Assembly (NCBI GenBank): GCA_022563535.1
Contig: JADFNE010000010.1
Span: 29,723 to 93,722 of the forward strand
DNA length: 64,000 bases
Source: Myxococcales bacterium
GTDB taxonomy: Bacteria; Myxococcota_A; UBA9160; UBA4427
Direction: 5' to 3'
The notes under the pieces were generated by a model. It worked only from the letters and a program-made list of their open reading frames with translations. It did not search any database and was not told the origin of the DNA. Both the position numbers and the translations under genes were made by a program. Below, piece after piece: positions 33,559 through 42,477 of the stretch. Positions within the stretch are counted from its first letter, which is position 1, and every line of letters starts with the position of its first letter.

Positions 33559-35580
33559 ATGATTCGCAGAGCCAAACCTCACTGGGCTGCCCTGCTCGGA
33601 GCCGCATTCGCACTCGGGGCGAGTGCGCTGCCGCAGATTGCGACGGCACAAGTCACGGACCCGGAGGATGAGGCGATCGAGGAGATGATCGTCGTTGGGG
33701 TCAAGATGGGAGCGTTGCCCATGGACGCCACCTCTTTCTCCAGCGAGATCGATCTCCAACGCTTCGAGGGCGAGCAGCGCCGCCTCGAGGACCTGTTGGC
33801 ACAAACCGTTGGCGTGCAACTGCGACGCTTTGGCGGACCGGGGGAGCGAGCCGAGATTTCCATTCGCGGTTTTGCATCGTCCCAGGTCGTGGTGCAACTC
33901 GACGGCATGACACTCAATAATGGAATGGGCGGCGGCGTAGACCTCTCGAGCATTCCACTGGCGCAGCTCGAAAGTGTGTCTGTCACCCGAGGCGGGAGTT
34001 CCCTGCGCGCCGGGAGCGGTGCCATGGGCGGCGTCGTCGAACTCCGAACCCGGCGGCCCGACTTTCCGTCCCAACTCGCCAGCGCCCAGGCGGGTTCTTT
34101 CAACACCTACGACGTCTCCTTCTACCGCACCCAGCCGGGCCGCGTGGCAGATCTGGGATTCGGATACAGCGGTTTCAGAACGGATGGAGATTTTGAGTTT
34201 GCTCGCGTCGAAACTCGACTTCCCAGTGGCCAGATCATTCTCCCATCAACCCCGAGTGCGACCCGCATCAACAACAAGCACACCCAACACAACGGTCATT
34301 TGAGCCTGGGAGTCGATCTCGACTCGGCGGGCTACCTGCTCGCTCAACAGAGCTTCTCCTACAACGATCGCGGGCAGCCGGGACTCGATCGAGAAGTCCC
34401 GAGCATCATTGCGGGGCAGCAGCGCCTTGCCCATCAACGTGTCTTGCGCAGCCTCTCTCAGCTGCGATGGGAAGAATTCGAGCTGGGTCTCGAGGGCGCG
34501 AGCATTCAGGCCTCGCTCAGCCATCGCTTCGAGAACTCGAGATTCAACGACCCGAATCCCGCTCTATTGGCACCGATCGATGATCAGTTTGACGACATGT
34601 CGACTGCATTATCCCTGCGACCGGAATGGACTGTTCGGGGGTGGGGGGGCGATCACCATTTCAACAGCGAATTGCTCCTGACTCGGGATGCCGCTCGGGC
34701 GAGCGGAGACCGGTTGCGCGAGCGCATTGGCGTTGCCTGGGTGCTGCGCGACAACGTCCGATTCTTCGGACGACATCTCCGCATCGAACCCGGCGTGCGC
34801 CTCGATTGGACCGACCAATCGGGAAGCCGCCTGATCCCGAGCTTGGGAATTGTCGTTGCCCCCTGGCCCTGGTTGCACGTCAAGGGCAACGTCAACCGCT
34901 CCTATCGCAACCCCAGCTTCCAGGACCTGTACCTGCCCGACCGCGGCTCGATTAGCGGCAACCCCGATCTCGAGCCCGAACGCGCCACCAACTACGACCT
35001 CGGCTTTGAGCTGGTTCTTGATTCATTTTTCTTCCTTCACAACATCCGACTCGCGACCTCGCTGTTTCGCTCGGAAATCGATGACTCGATCATCTGGGTG
35101 CGCAGGAGTCCCTACAAGGTCCAACCCATCAACTCGGGTCGCAGTTACACAGAGGGAGTCGAGATTTCGTCCAGCGTTGGACTCGGGCCGTATATCACGT
35201 TTTCGGCCAATCACACCGAATTGCGGGCGCGGACGAGACCCGACGGCATTCGGTTGCCCGGGCGTGCCGAACGCGAAACCCATGTGCGAATCGAGCTGGG
35301 ACGTGCTGGCGTCGTAAAGGCCGTCGGCGAGATGCAACGTACAGGGTCCATTTCTGTTACCGAGAGCGGGAATTACTTGCTGCCCTCTCGAACCTCGTGG
35401 AACGCATCACTCGAGTTCGAGCTGAGCCACTTGCTTCAAGGGAAGCGAAGCGATCAGAAACTTCGGCGTTTGTGGGCTCACGCCGCGATCGACAACATCA
35501 GCAACATCGCAATCCGTGACAGCCTTTCGTTTCCACAACCGGGACGCAACCTGCGAGTTGGCGTGGAGGCGCAATGGTGA
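33559..35580 (+). CDS. TonB-dependent receptor, BtuB-like cobalamin transporter
   Basis: 673 residues. A signal peptide ends QIATAQ near residue 31. A TonB-box-like EEMIVVGVK follows, then a plug domain (LEDLLAQTVGVQLRRFGGPGERAEISIRGFASSQVVVQLDG and SIPLAQLESVSVTRGGSSLRAGSGAMGGVVEL, typical receptor phrases), then a 22-strand-type barrel ending in GRNLRVGVEAQW with a C-terminal aromatic. E. coli BtuB has 614 residues, so the size fits. The cobalamin riboswitch upstream makes B12 or a corrinoid the likely ligand. Receptor family alone would not settle this. The next gene overlaps its stop by 7 bp. Confidence 0.88.
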   Translation: MIRRAKPHWAALLGAAFALGASALPQIATAQVTDPEDEAIEEMIVVGVKMGALPMDATSFSSEIDLQRFEGEQRRLEDLLAQTVGVQLRRFGGPGERAEISIRGFASSQVVVQLDGMTLNNGMGGGVDLSSIPLAQLESVSVTRGGSSLRAGSGAMGGVVELRTRRPDFPSQLASAQAGSFNTYDVSFYRTQPGRVADLGFGYSGFRTDGDFEFARVETRLPSGQIILPSTPSATRINNKHTQHNGHLSLGVDLDSAGYLLAQQSFSYNDRGQPGLDREVPSIIAGQQRLAHQRVLRSLSQLRWEEFELGLEGASIQASLSHRFENSRFNDPNPALLAPIDDQFDDMSTALSLRPEWTVRGWGGDHHFNSELLLTRDAARASGDRLRERIGVAWVLRDNVRFFGRHLRIEPGVRLDWTDQSGSRLIPSLGIVVAPWPWLHVKGNVNRSYRNPSFQDLYLPDRGSISGNPDLEPERATNYDLGFELVLDSFFFLHNIRLATSLFRSEIDDSIIWVRRSPYKVQPINSGRSYTEGVEISSSVGLGPYITFSANHTELRARTRPDGIRLPGRAERETHVRIELGRAGVVKAVGEMQRTGSISVTESGNYLLPSRTSWNASLEFELSHLLQGKRSDQKLRRLWAHAAIDNISNIAIRDSLSFPQPGRNLRVGVEAQW

Positions 35581-37208
35581 AACGCAAACTCGTGCTCCTG
35601 ATTGCAATCGCCGGGCTTCCCCTGCTCGGAAGCAAGTGCGGCGAAGGAGATGGCTCGGGAGGGAGTGCACCGACCCGCATCATCAAGGCGACCGAATGCG
35701 CCCCCATCGTCGGACAATTTCCGCCGGGCTTCGATTGGCTGCCGGGCGATCTTGGGCATGCGATCGCGGTTCAGGACGCCCCACCAGCCGCCCTCTTCTT
35801 CGACATGAACGACGACCGGCCTGAACTGCTCGCCCAGGGCACGTTGGGGATCATTCCCCCGGACAGCGACGACGATGGATTCAGCGACGAAGATCAACGC
35901 CTGTGCGCTTCGGATATGATCGGCGAGATCACTGTACTTGGCGAACCTCTCGGCGTCTCCGAACAGCTGGGCTTCGTCGCGGCGAGCGGCTACGAGCAGG
36001 TGATGTTCTTCCGCGCTCCGAACGGTGATCTCACCAGCTTCGACGTAACCAATCCCCCCGACAGCGCATCCGGCAGCTACTACGGAGAGGACTATCCCTA
36101 TCTGCCCGCAGATTCGGACGAGCGCACGGCGATCACCACCAAGGCCTGCATCTACTTGACCGGTGGAGCGGTCACGACTTCGATCGGCGACGCCGTGGGC
36201 CAGCATCCCTGTTGCGACCGCCGCACTGACGTTCCGAGTTTTTTCACCGCCTTCACCGCCGGCTTGTCCCTCGCAGCAGATCATTTGTACGTGGCAACCT
36301 CGAATCTCGATCTCCCGAACAATTTTCTCGGCCGGTACTTCCCGGGAACTGTGTTGGTCTACGACTTCGATATCCGTTCCGATCCCCCCGCGATTCAACC
36401 GAACGTGGACACGCCCGTGCTGTTTACGACCGGGTTCAATCCGACGGGTGTCTCGCGTTACACAACAAGCATCGGTCGCGAGCTCGTATTCGTCACGAAC
36501 AGCGGGGCCGTTGGCCCCGGCATCGGTCAAGCCAACATCCTGACGGAATCGTTCATAGACGTCATCGACGCTGCCTCCCGGCGACTCGTCGCGACCGTTC
36601 CCATGGGCGACGCTGGCCTGAGCTTCGATGGTCTGACGATCGATCCCGCCCAACGCGTCGGCATGATTGGCTCGTGGACCCTGCGGGTCCTCTACGCAAT
36701 CGATCTGCGGGTCTTCGAAGACGAAACGCTCTACTTCCAGAGCGACGTCGTCTGGCTGGACGGCAGCGATCCCGATTTCCCAGACGCCCGCATCTTCGAC
36801 GCCGACAATCCCTTTACAATTCCGGATCGCGAGGACGGCCCCCACCCGATCCTGTGTGAGGGCTGGACGTTCGTGGCGATCAACGAAGCAGGAGAGTCGG
36901 CGTACGTGCTGGAGCGCTGCGATGGAACCATTACCCAGGTCAATCTCCTCGACCCGATCATGAGTTGTGGAGCCGCAGTGGGAACCGACACTTGTTGCGA
37001 CCAGATCCCACTCCCGGGCAGCTGCTTTTCCCTCGGAACGGTCCAGAACCTGACCGAACCATTCGACACCGTGACGGGCGACCACGGCCCCTCGCAAATT
37101 CGCGTGCGACCGGGAGAGCCGGGTATCGACTACACAGGCCCAGACCTTTTCTATACCGTCGATCTACCCGACGGACAGTTATGCTCGTTGCGCGTTGACT
37201 CGTTTTGA
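35574..37208 (+). CDS. Exported YncE/BtuG-like beta-propeller protein
   Basis: 544 residues with a short lipoprotein-like signal (KRKLVLLIAIAGLPLLGSKCGEGDG). The residue before the cysteine is Lys, which does not fit a standard lipobox, so lipidation is uncertain. The chain has blade-like repeats as in YncE/surface-layer propellers: LSLAADHLYVATSN, RELVFVTNSG, FIDVIDAASRRLVATVPMGDAG, GLTIDPAQRVGMIGSW and TFVAINEAGESAYVLERC. A Cys-rich feature recurs (GQHPCCDRRTD, DTCCDQIP). In Bacteroidetes the propeller lipoprotein BtuG partners BtuB to capture B12. This gene overlaps a BtuB-like gene under a B12 riboswitch, so the same job is a good inference but not shown. Confidence 0.8.
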   Translation: MVKRKLVLLIAIAGLPLLGSKCGEGDGSGGSAPTRIIKATECAPIVGQFPPGFDWLPGDLGHAIAVQDAPPAALFFDMNDDRPELLAQGTLGIIPPDSDDDGFSDEDQRLCASDMIGEITVLGEPLGVSEQLGFVAASGYEQVMFFRAPNGDLTSFDVTNPPDSASGSYYGEDYPYLPADSDERTAITTKACIYLTGGAVTTSIGDAVGQHPCCDRRTDVPSFFTAFTAGLSLAADHLYVATSNLDLPNNFLGRYFPGTVLVYDFDIRSDPPAIQPNVDTPVLFTTGFNPTGVSRYTTSIGRELVFVTNSGAVGPGIGQANILTESFIDVIDAASRRLVATVPMGDAGLSFDGLTIDPAQRVGMIGSWTLRVLYAIDLRVFEDETLYFQSDVVWLDGSDPDFPDARIFDADNPFTIPDREDGPHPILCEGWTFVAINEAGESAYVLERCDGTITQVNLLDPIMSCGAAVGTDTCCDQIPLPGSCFSLGTVQNLTEPFDTVTGDHGPSQIRVRPGEPGIDYTGPDLFYTVDLPDGQLCSLRVDSF

Positions 37209-37240
37209 AATCTGTCCGAATTCGCGTGGAGCCTTGCGCC

Positions 37241-37681
37241 ATGACAGCAACAAAAAGTGAGCGCACGGACTTGCTGTTTCTGTGTGTCGCAAACTCCGCT
37301 CGCAGTCAACTCGCCGAGGGGCTCGCGCGCGCGATGGCGCCCGAAGCGGTGGGCGTACACAGCGCGGGCTCCGACCCGGGCCAGCTTCACCCCCTGGCCG
37401 TCGAGGTCCTCGCCGAAATCAACATCGACATTTCTCATCACCACTCGAAGGCGATCGCTGCGATTCCCACCGAGTGCATCGCGACGGTCATCACGCTGTG
37501 TGACGAAGAGGTCTGTCCGATCCTATCGGGCGATATCGAGATCCTGCATTGGCCCCTGAGAGATCCCGCCGGCGCGAGGGGAACCGAGGACGACGCGAGG
37601 GGACGATTCCGCGATACCCGGGACGCGATTCAGGCTCGCCTGCGAGACTTCTTCGCAAACTCCGCCCATCGGGCGGATTAA
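37241..37681 (+). CDS. ArsC-type arsenate reductase / low-molecular-weight phosphatase family protein
   Basis: 146 residues from the ATG at 37241. The catalytic P-loop CxxxxxR is LCVANSARSQLAEGLAR. The two further redox cysteines of thioredoxin-coupled ArsC are present in TLCDEEVCP, and HWPLRDPAG supplies the loop aspartate. Family members reduce arsenate or dephosphorylate proteins or small molecules. It starts 32 bp after the propeller gene, so it is probably in the B12-controlled operon, which is unusual. A TTG start overlapping the previous stop would add 12 residues. Confidence 0.85.
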   Translation: MTATKSERTDLLFLCVANSARSQLAEGLARAMAPEAVGVHSAGSDPGQLHPLAVEVLAEINIDISHHHSKAIAAIPTECIATVITLCDEEVCPILSGDIEILHWPLRDPAGARGTEDDARGRFRDTRDAIQARLRDFFANSAHRAD

Positions 37682-37754
37682 ACAGATCTCGACTACGCTC
37701 GCTGATCCCATTTACCCGCTGGGTTGGGATGAAACCGCCACCGGAGAACGACCC

Positions 37755-38927
37755 GTGTCCAAATTCGAACTGAATCTAGACGACCTCGACATCGAGGTAT
37801 TGAAGTCTCGACTTAGCGAGAAGTGGAACACTTATCCAGCGGATGTTCTGCCCGCGTGGGTTGCGGAGATGGACTATCCCCTCGCCGATCCGATTCGCGA
37901 GATTCTCGCGAACGCCCTCGAACGCGGTGACCTCGGCTACCCCATCGGTCTGAGTGACACCGGGCTGCCGGAAGTCTTTTCCCAGCGAATGGCGAGCCGC
38001 TTTGGTTGGCAGACCGAAGCCAAGGACGCCGACGTGATCACCGATATCGTGCAGGGAATCTACGTGGCCATCGAGGTGCTATCGGATCCGGGAGACGGGA
38101 TCATCGTGCAGACACCGATCTACCCGCCCTTTCTCAGCGCGGTTGCGGACACCAAGCGTAAATTGATCGAAAACCGCCTGGTCGTCGGCCCGAACGGTTG
38201 GGAGATCGATTTCGATGCACTGCGGGCGAGCATCGACAGCCGCACCCGCGTGCTCTTGCTCTGCAACCCACACAATCCGACCGGGCGCGTGTTCCGACGC
38301 GACGAACTCGAACAGCTGGCGCAGATCGCCTGCGAACACGATCTGGTCGTGGTCGCCGACGAGGTCCACGCCGATCTCGTCTTTGACGGTCGCGAGCACA
38401 TCCCGATCGCATCGCTGTCCGCGGAGATCGCTACTCGCACCATCACGCTGGCCTCGGCCACCAAGGCCTTCAACATCCCCGGCCTGCGTTGCGCCATTGC
38501 TCACTTCGGCAGCGAGCGTTTGCGGAAGCGCTACCACAGCATTCCCCGTCATCTCCGAGGTGGTGTGGGACTGCTCGGCATCTACGCAACGATGGCCGCG
38601 TGGCAGCAATCCAGCGACTGGCTCGACAGTGTCCGCGACTATCTCCAGGCCAACCGGGACTTCGTGGCGGAATTCGTATCCACGCGTCTTCCCAACATCA
38701 TTCACCATCCAAGTGAAGCGACCTATCTCGCGTGGCTCGACTGCAGTGCGGTCGAAGTAGAGGGCTCGCCCACAGCGCACATCCTGAAGGATCAAAGACT
38801 CGCGCTGAACGAGGGGCGAACCTTTGGCGTGGGTTTCGGGAAATTTACTCGGCTCAACTTCGCAACTTCGCGCCGCATTCTGGCGGAGATTCTCGAACGC
38901 GTCGAGAAAGCAACCCAGACGCGCTAG
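37755..38927 (+). CDS. MalY/PatB family PLP-dependent aminotransferase-like C-S lyase
   Basis: 390 residues of fold-type I PLP enzyme. WNTYPADVLPAWVAEMDYPLADPI is the MalY/PatB N-terminal signature. NPHNPTGRVF contacts the cofactor, VADEVHADLVF has the PLP aspartate and ASATKAFNIPGLRC carries the Schiff-base lysine. Members act as cystathionine beta-lyases, giving homocysteine, ammonia and pyruvate, or on related substrates. The start is a GTG with GGAG ten bases upstream. It lies 73 bp after the ArsC-like gene, so it may be the last gene of the B12 operon. Homocysteine is the substrate of B12-dependent methionine synthase. A hairpin follows the stop. Confidence 0.88.
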   Translation: MSKFELNLDDLDIEVLKSRLSEKWNTYPADVLPAWVAEMDYPLADPIREILANALERGDLGYPIGLSDTGLPEVFSQRMASRFGWQTEAKDADVITDIVQGIYVAIEVLSDPGDGIIVQTPIYPPFLSAVADTKRKLIENRLVVGPNGWEIDFDALRASIDSRTRVLLLCNPHNPTGRVFRRDELEQLAQIACEHDLVVVADEVHADLVFDGREHIPIASLSAEIATRTITLASATKAFNIPGLRCAIAHFGSERLRKRYHSIPRHLRGGVGLLGIYATMAAWQQSSDWLDSVRDYLQANRDFVAEFVSTRLPNIIHHPSEATYLAWLDCSAVEVEGSPTAHILKDQRLALNEGRTFGVGFGKFTRLNFATSRRILAEILERVEKATQTR

Positions 38928-38952
38928 TCCCCTCGAGTCCGCAAAACCCCCG

Positions 38953-38968
38953 AGGCCGCCTCCGGCCT
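38953..38968 (+). terminator. Hairpin after the MalY-type gene
   Basis: AGGCCG-CCTC-CGGCCT forms a 6-bp GC stem with a 4-base loop, 25 bases past the stop codon, followed by a weak T-containing tail (TTACCCCGCTTATCC). It is a plausible transcription end for the riboswitch-led operon, but the U-tract is poor. Confidence 0.4.
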
Positions 38969-39148
38969 TACCCCGCTTATCCGTCTCTCATTTGCACGCA
39001 TTCTGCGCGCAATGCATAACGCAGCTCTTCAATCCTCAAGAGGAAACGCCCCGCTGCCGATTGCGCAGTGGTTCGAGAGTTAGAGCGGAGACGAGATCAC
39101 TCGTGATCATCGCCGCGCCGTAAAACTCCTCGCCCGGGAGACATTGCG

Positions 39149-41734
39149 ATGACCAGTGCAGACACATCCCACATCGCGGACCCAACGGGTCCGGACAATG
39201 AATCGCTCTTGCGCAAAGCCAACACCGTCGGCGCCGAGGACGAACTCGCCAACTTTTCGGCTCTCGCCGACCCGAACGCCATCGCAGGCGTTGCGGCTCG
39301 AAACGGTCAGATTGCGATCGAGCGAGAGAACAGTGATCTCGTCGATCGCTTGCGCGCAGAACTCCAGCGCCGAGCCAAGCAAGTTGAAACCCTGAGTCGC
39401 GACCTTTCCTCGACCCAAAGCGCCAAGACCGACACCGAAGAGCGGCTCCAGGAACTGAGTCACGAAGTGGCCGAAGTGCGAACCTCGATCATCGGCCGGG
39501 AACGTCATTACCGCGAGACATCGGTTCCGGCGCCCATCCAGGCGACGAACAGAGCGGCGGACAAGCCGAAGCCCTTTGCGGCGGCGCGTCCAGCGGCGGC
39601 AGAGAGTGGGTCGCTCCGACGACTCCTGCACGTGGCCCACACCGCCCGGCGAGTTCTCGAGGAGCAGTTGGCAGAACGCGACACTGAGCTTGCGAAGATC
39701 CAGAAAGAACGGACGACATTGCGCAACACCGTGCAAGAACTTCGGCTCGAATGCGAAAGCCAGGCCGAAGAAAGAACCCAGTTGCGGCGCCTGAAGGCCA
39801 ATCTCGAGACGCGAACGATCAACATCAGCAACCTGACCGAAGAGAGCAACAACCTGAGGCGGGAACTCCTCAAAGCGCAGCAGATCGCAGCAGATGCGGA
39901 GAAAGTCGCCCAACGCACCAAAGAAGCCATGGGCGATACCCGCAACCGCGTCACGGCCCGGGAAGCGGAGGCGAGCGCTCTGCGGGCGGCCTTGGCTACG
40001 AATCAAATACAGGCTCAGGCGCGGGCGTGCGAGAACGAAGAACTGCAGGCGGCGCTTTCCATCGCGCGCGAAACCCTCGAGGCCCGCCGCACCGAGTTGA
40101 AGACCAGCAAGATCGAACTCGCAGCCGCAACCGAAAAACTGCAGCGAGTCGAGTTGCAAAATTCTGCCCTCGACAACGAACTCACGGCTCAGCAGGAACG
40201 ATCCGGCCAGCAGTCGAGTGAATTGACGCAGATGAACTTGACCCTGCCGAGGCTCGAACAGAACCTCAGAGATCGTTCGAGTGAAATCGATTTGCTGCGC
40301 ACGCGCCTCGACAAACGCGACAGCGAAATTTCCGAAGTGCGAGAATTGCTTACCCGAACACAGATGAGTCGCGACTCGCTGACCGACGATCTCGCCACCG
40401 AGCAACAGGCTCTCGCCCGAGCGCGCAGCCGTGGTGCCGAGCGGGAGGCAACGCTGGCGACTTTGCGCGAAACCCTGGCCTCGATCGGCAAGGCGGCAAC
40501 CGTACTGCCGGCGGCTGACCCGGGCGTCGGAAAACCTGCTTCAGCATCCCATCAGGCTGAGTCCCTGCTTTCTGGAACCGACGAGCGAACAGGAGTCGAA
40601 ACGGAGACCTCCTCAAACCGGACGTCCGACGCCACGACCGCGCCATCAGACATTCGCGAGTTTCGAGACACAAGTGATCACGCCGCAACCGGAGACCTGG
40701 GGCCACTACCAGAACCTGCCGAGATCACGAGCGACAGCACGGACGTCACGGAGGGCATCACGGACATGATGCATGCCGAGACGGAAGCAACCAGCTTTGA
40801 ACCCGCGACTGACCTGGAGACGCTGTCGGCAACCTCGAACTCCCGCGCAGGCGATGATCAGAAACTCGCCTTGGCGTCATTGACGCCGAAACGAAGTTCC
40901 GAGGGGCCCCCTGCGATTTTCCATATGTGGCGCGACAAACAGATCGCCAAGAAGCTCGCACCGCTGGGGGTCGACGGAATCGACGACTACTTTGTCGGAT
41001 GCTTGCATCCGTTGCTGGACGCAAACCGGGGGGAGATGACCCACATCTTGAGTCTCGGCGGGATCGACCCCGAATTCGAACTGCGAATCGCCCGGAGTCT
41101 GCGCCGGGGCGGTCACGAGGGCTTCCGAATTTATTTCCCCGAATCAAACCCGGGACATGGCACCGAGATCGTGCGCAAGGCGAGCCAGCTGGGCCTCGAC
41201 CAGGAGCTGGTTCCGTTTTCGCCCGATCGCGGCCAAGCACTCGAAGTCAGCGAGTTTGGCGCGATCATCAGCGACGGCGCCCTGTCCGGCAGCAAGCGCC
41301 TCGACTCATTGATCGAAGCTCTCGTCTTCGCCGCAAATGACGGCGCGATGATCGCAGTGTCGGAGCGCGTCGGAATCGCCAACAGCCAAACCGCGCGCGA
41401 GATGGGGGATCGCATCTGGCAGCTGATGCCCGAGCGCTACAAACTCAATCGATTTACCCAGGAAAGCGAATCCAATTATTGGGTCGAAGATGCCGGACTG
41501 GCAGGTCAAGCCGATTTGCTCGCGAATCTGCGCGCCCACTTCGTCTTCCAGGACTTCGCCTCGTTCGGGCATCTTGTGGATCGCTTTGTGAGCCCGGAAA
41601 TCGGCCCTAACTTCAACCCCGCGGACGATCGCGACCGCCGTTTCATCGAACAGATCGCAAACCTCGACGAAGCAAAGCTGGATGCCGGCGCCCTCGAACC
41701 CCTCCACATCGTAGGACGACTCACCGCCCGCTAG
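39149..41734 (+). CDS. Long coiled-coil protein fused to a degenerate methyltransferase-like domain
   Basis: 861 residues. Residues ~50-430 are long, charged heptad-rich helices (ELQRRAKQVETLSRDLSS, RQQSSELTQMNL type), a strong coiled coil. Residues ~430-590 are acidic, Ser/Thr/Glu-rich and probably disordered. From ~590, FHMWRDKQIAKKLAPLGVDGIDDYFVGCL begins a Rossmann-like domain similar to class I methyltransferases fused to coiled coils. The SAM-binding glycine motif is replaced by LSLGGIDPEFELRIARSL, so catalysis is doubtful. The later WQLMPERYKLN and NYWVEDAG segments keep the family layout. There is no signal peptide, so it is probably cytoplasmic. Its biological role is unknown. Confidence 0.75.
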   Translation: MTSADTSHIADPTGPDNESLLRKANTVGAEDELANFSALADPNAIAGVAARNGQIAIERENSDLVDRLRAELQRRAKQVETLSRDLSSTQSAKTDTEERLQELSHEVAEVRTSIIGRERHYRETSVPAPIQATNRAADKPKPFAAARPAAAESGSLRRLLHVAHTARRVLEEQLAERDTELAKIQKERTTLRNTVQELRLECESQAEERTQLRRLKANLETRTINISNLTEESNNLRRELLKAQQIAADAEKVAQRTKEAMGDTRNRVTAREAEASALRAALATNQIQAQARACENEELQAALSIARETLEARRTELKTSKIELAAATEKLQRVELQNSALDNELTAQQERSGQQSSELTQMNLTLPRLEQNLRDRSSEIDLLRTRLDKRDSEISEVRELLTRTQMSRDSLTDDLATEQQALARARSRGAEREATLATLRETLASIGKAATVLPAADPGVGKPASASHQAESLLSGTDERTGVETETSSNRTSDATTAPSDIREFRDTSDHAATGDLGPLPEPAEITSDSTDVTEGITDMMHAETEATSFEPATDLETLSATSNSRAGDDQKLALASLTPKRSSEGPPAIFHMWRDKQIAKKLAPLGVDGIDDYFVGCLHPLLDANRGEMTHILSLGGIDPEFELRIARSLRRGGHEGFRIYFPESNPGHGTEIVRKASQLGLDQELVPFSPDRGQALEVSEFGAIISDGALSGSKRLDSLIEALVFAANDGAMIAVSERVGIANSQTAREMGDRIWQLMPERYKLNRFTQESESNYWVEDAGLAGQADLLANLRAHFVFQDFASFGHLVDRFVSPEIGPNFNPADDRDRRFIEQIANLDEAKLDAGALEPLHIVGRLTAR

Positions 41735-41773
41735 TATGCTCGCTCGGAGAATTGAACGGCGGGACTGCGGGCT

Positions 41774-42346
41774 TCAAAACCGCACGGCAACGAGCGCGCC
41801 GAACCCGCCGTCCAGAGCCAGCGGAGCGACCACGATGTCGCGCTTCCACGGCTCCGTGATCACCAACGAAGTGCCAAGCCCAATGGCGATCCCGGCCAGC
41901 AGGTCCAGTGGACGATGAGCGCGCGCGTGGTAGCGACTCCAGGCGACGAACCCCGTCCCGAGGTAGAGGGGAATCGCATAGCGGAGTCCGTAGCGTCGAT
42001 GCATATAGCCCGCTCCAAAGGCAGCCGTGGCGGCGTGGCCCGAAGGAAAGCCCTGCCCCCCTCCAGAGGGACGCTCTTCCTTGACGGTTAGCTTCAGCGT
42101 CCAGACCCAGGCTTCGGTGACCAGGGCCGACGCGGTCAGATAACCGGCACCCGGGAGATCGCGACGGTACCCGGTCATCCCCAGAGCAATCGCGGGAATG
42201 CCGAACTGCAAAACATCGCCGGCCGTTTCGACCGCGTCCGCACAGGCCGGCCGCACGTCGGTGGACACCAACGAGAAGATCAGCAGTGCGTGGAGAGAAA
42301 ACATCCGGGACAGCATTTCTAAGCTGACGATCTCCATGCGTGACAT
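41774..42346 (-). CDS. PAP2 family phosphatase
   Basis: 190 residues from the ATG at 42346. A signal segment is near residues 10-32 (MFSLHALLIFSLVSTDVRPACA). The three phosphatase motifs are present: KLTVKEERP, FPSGHAATAAF and SRYHARAHRPLD. Such enzymes remove phosphate from lipid phosphates, for example undecaprenyl pyrophosphate or phosphatidic acid, or act as acid phosphatases. Which substrate applies is not clear. The gene is convergent with the coiled-coil gene and divergent from the hydrolase. A longer in-frame start exists but lacks a signal and was rejected. Confidence 0.85.
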   Translation of the reverse strand: MSRMEIVSLEMLSRMFSLHALLIFSLVSTDVRPACADAVETAGDVLQFGIPAIALGMTGYRRDLPGAGYLTASALVTEAWVWTLKLTVKEERPSGGGQGFPSGHAATAAFGAGYMHRRYGLRYAIPLYLGTGFVAWSRYHARAHRPLDLLAGIAIGLGTSLVITEPWKRDIVVAPLALDGGFGALVAVRF

Positions 42347-42477
42347 CGGTTGACAGGACACTCGGTTCCGTTTCGGCATCGGCGCACCCGTGCGGCGATG
42401 TGAGGCCACAGGACAGACTTTGCCGCGAGGGAATGCGGGGTGGCCGACTTCGCTCGATCGACCTACACCTGTTCTCA

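Noticed and set aside
35478..37097. Open frame of 539 codons opposite the propeller gene
   Set aside because: It is a shadow of the riboswitch-controlled operon with no recognisable protein.
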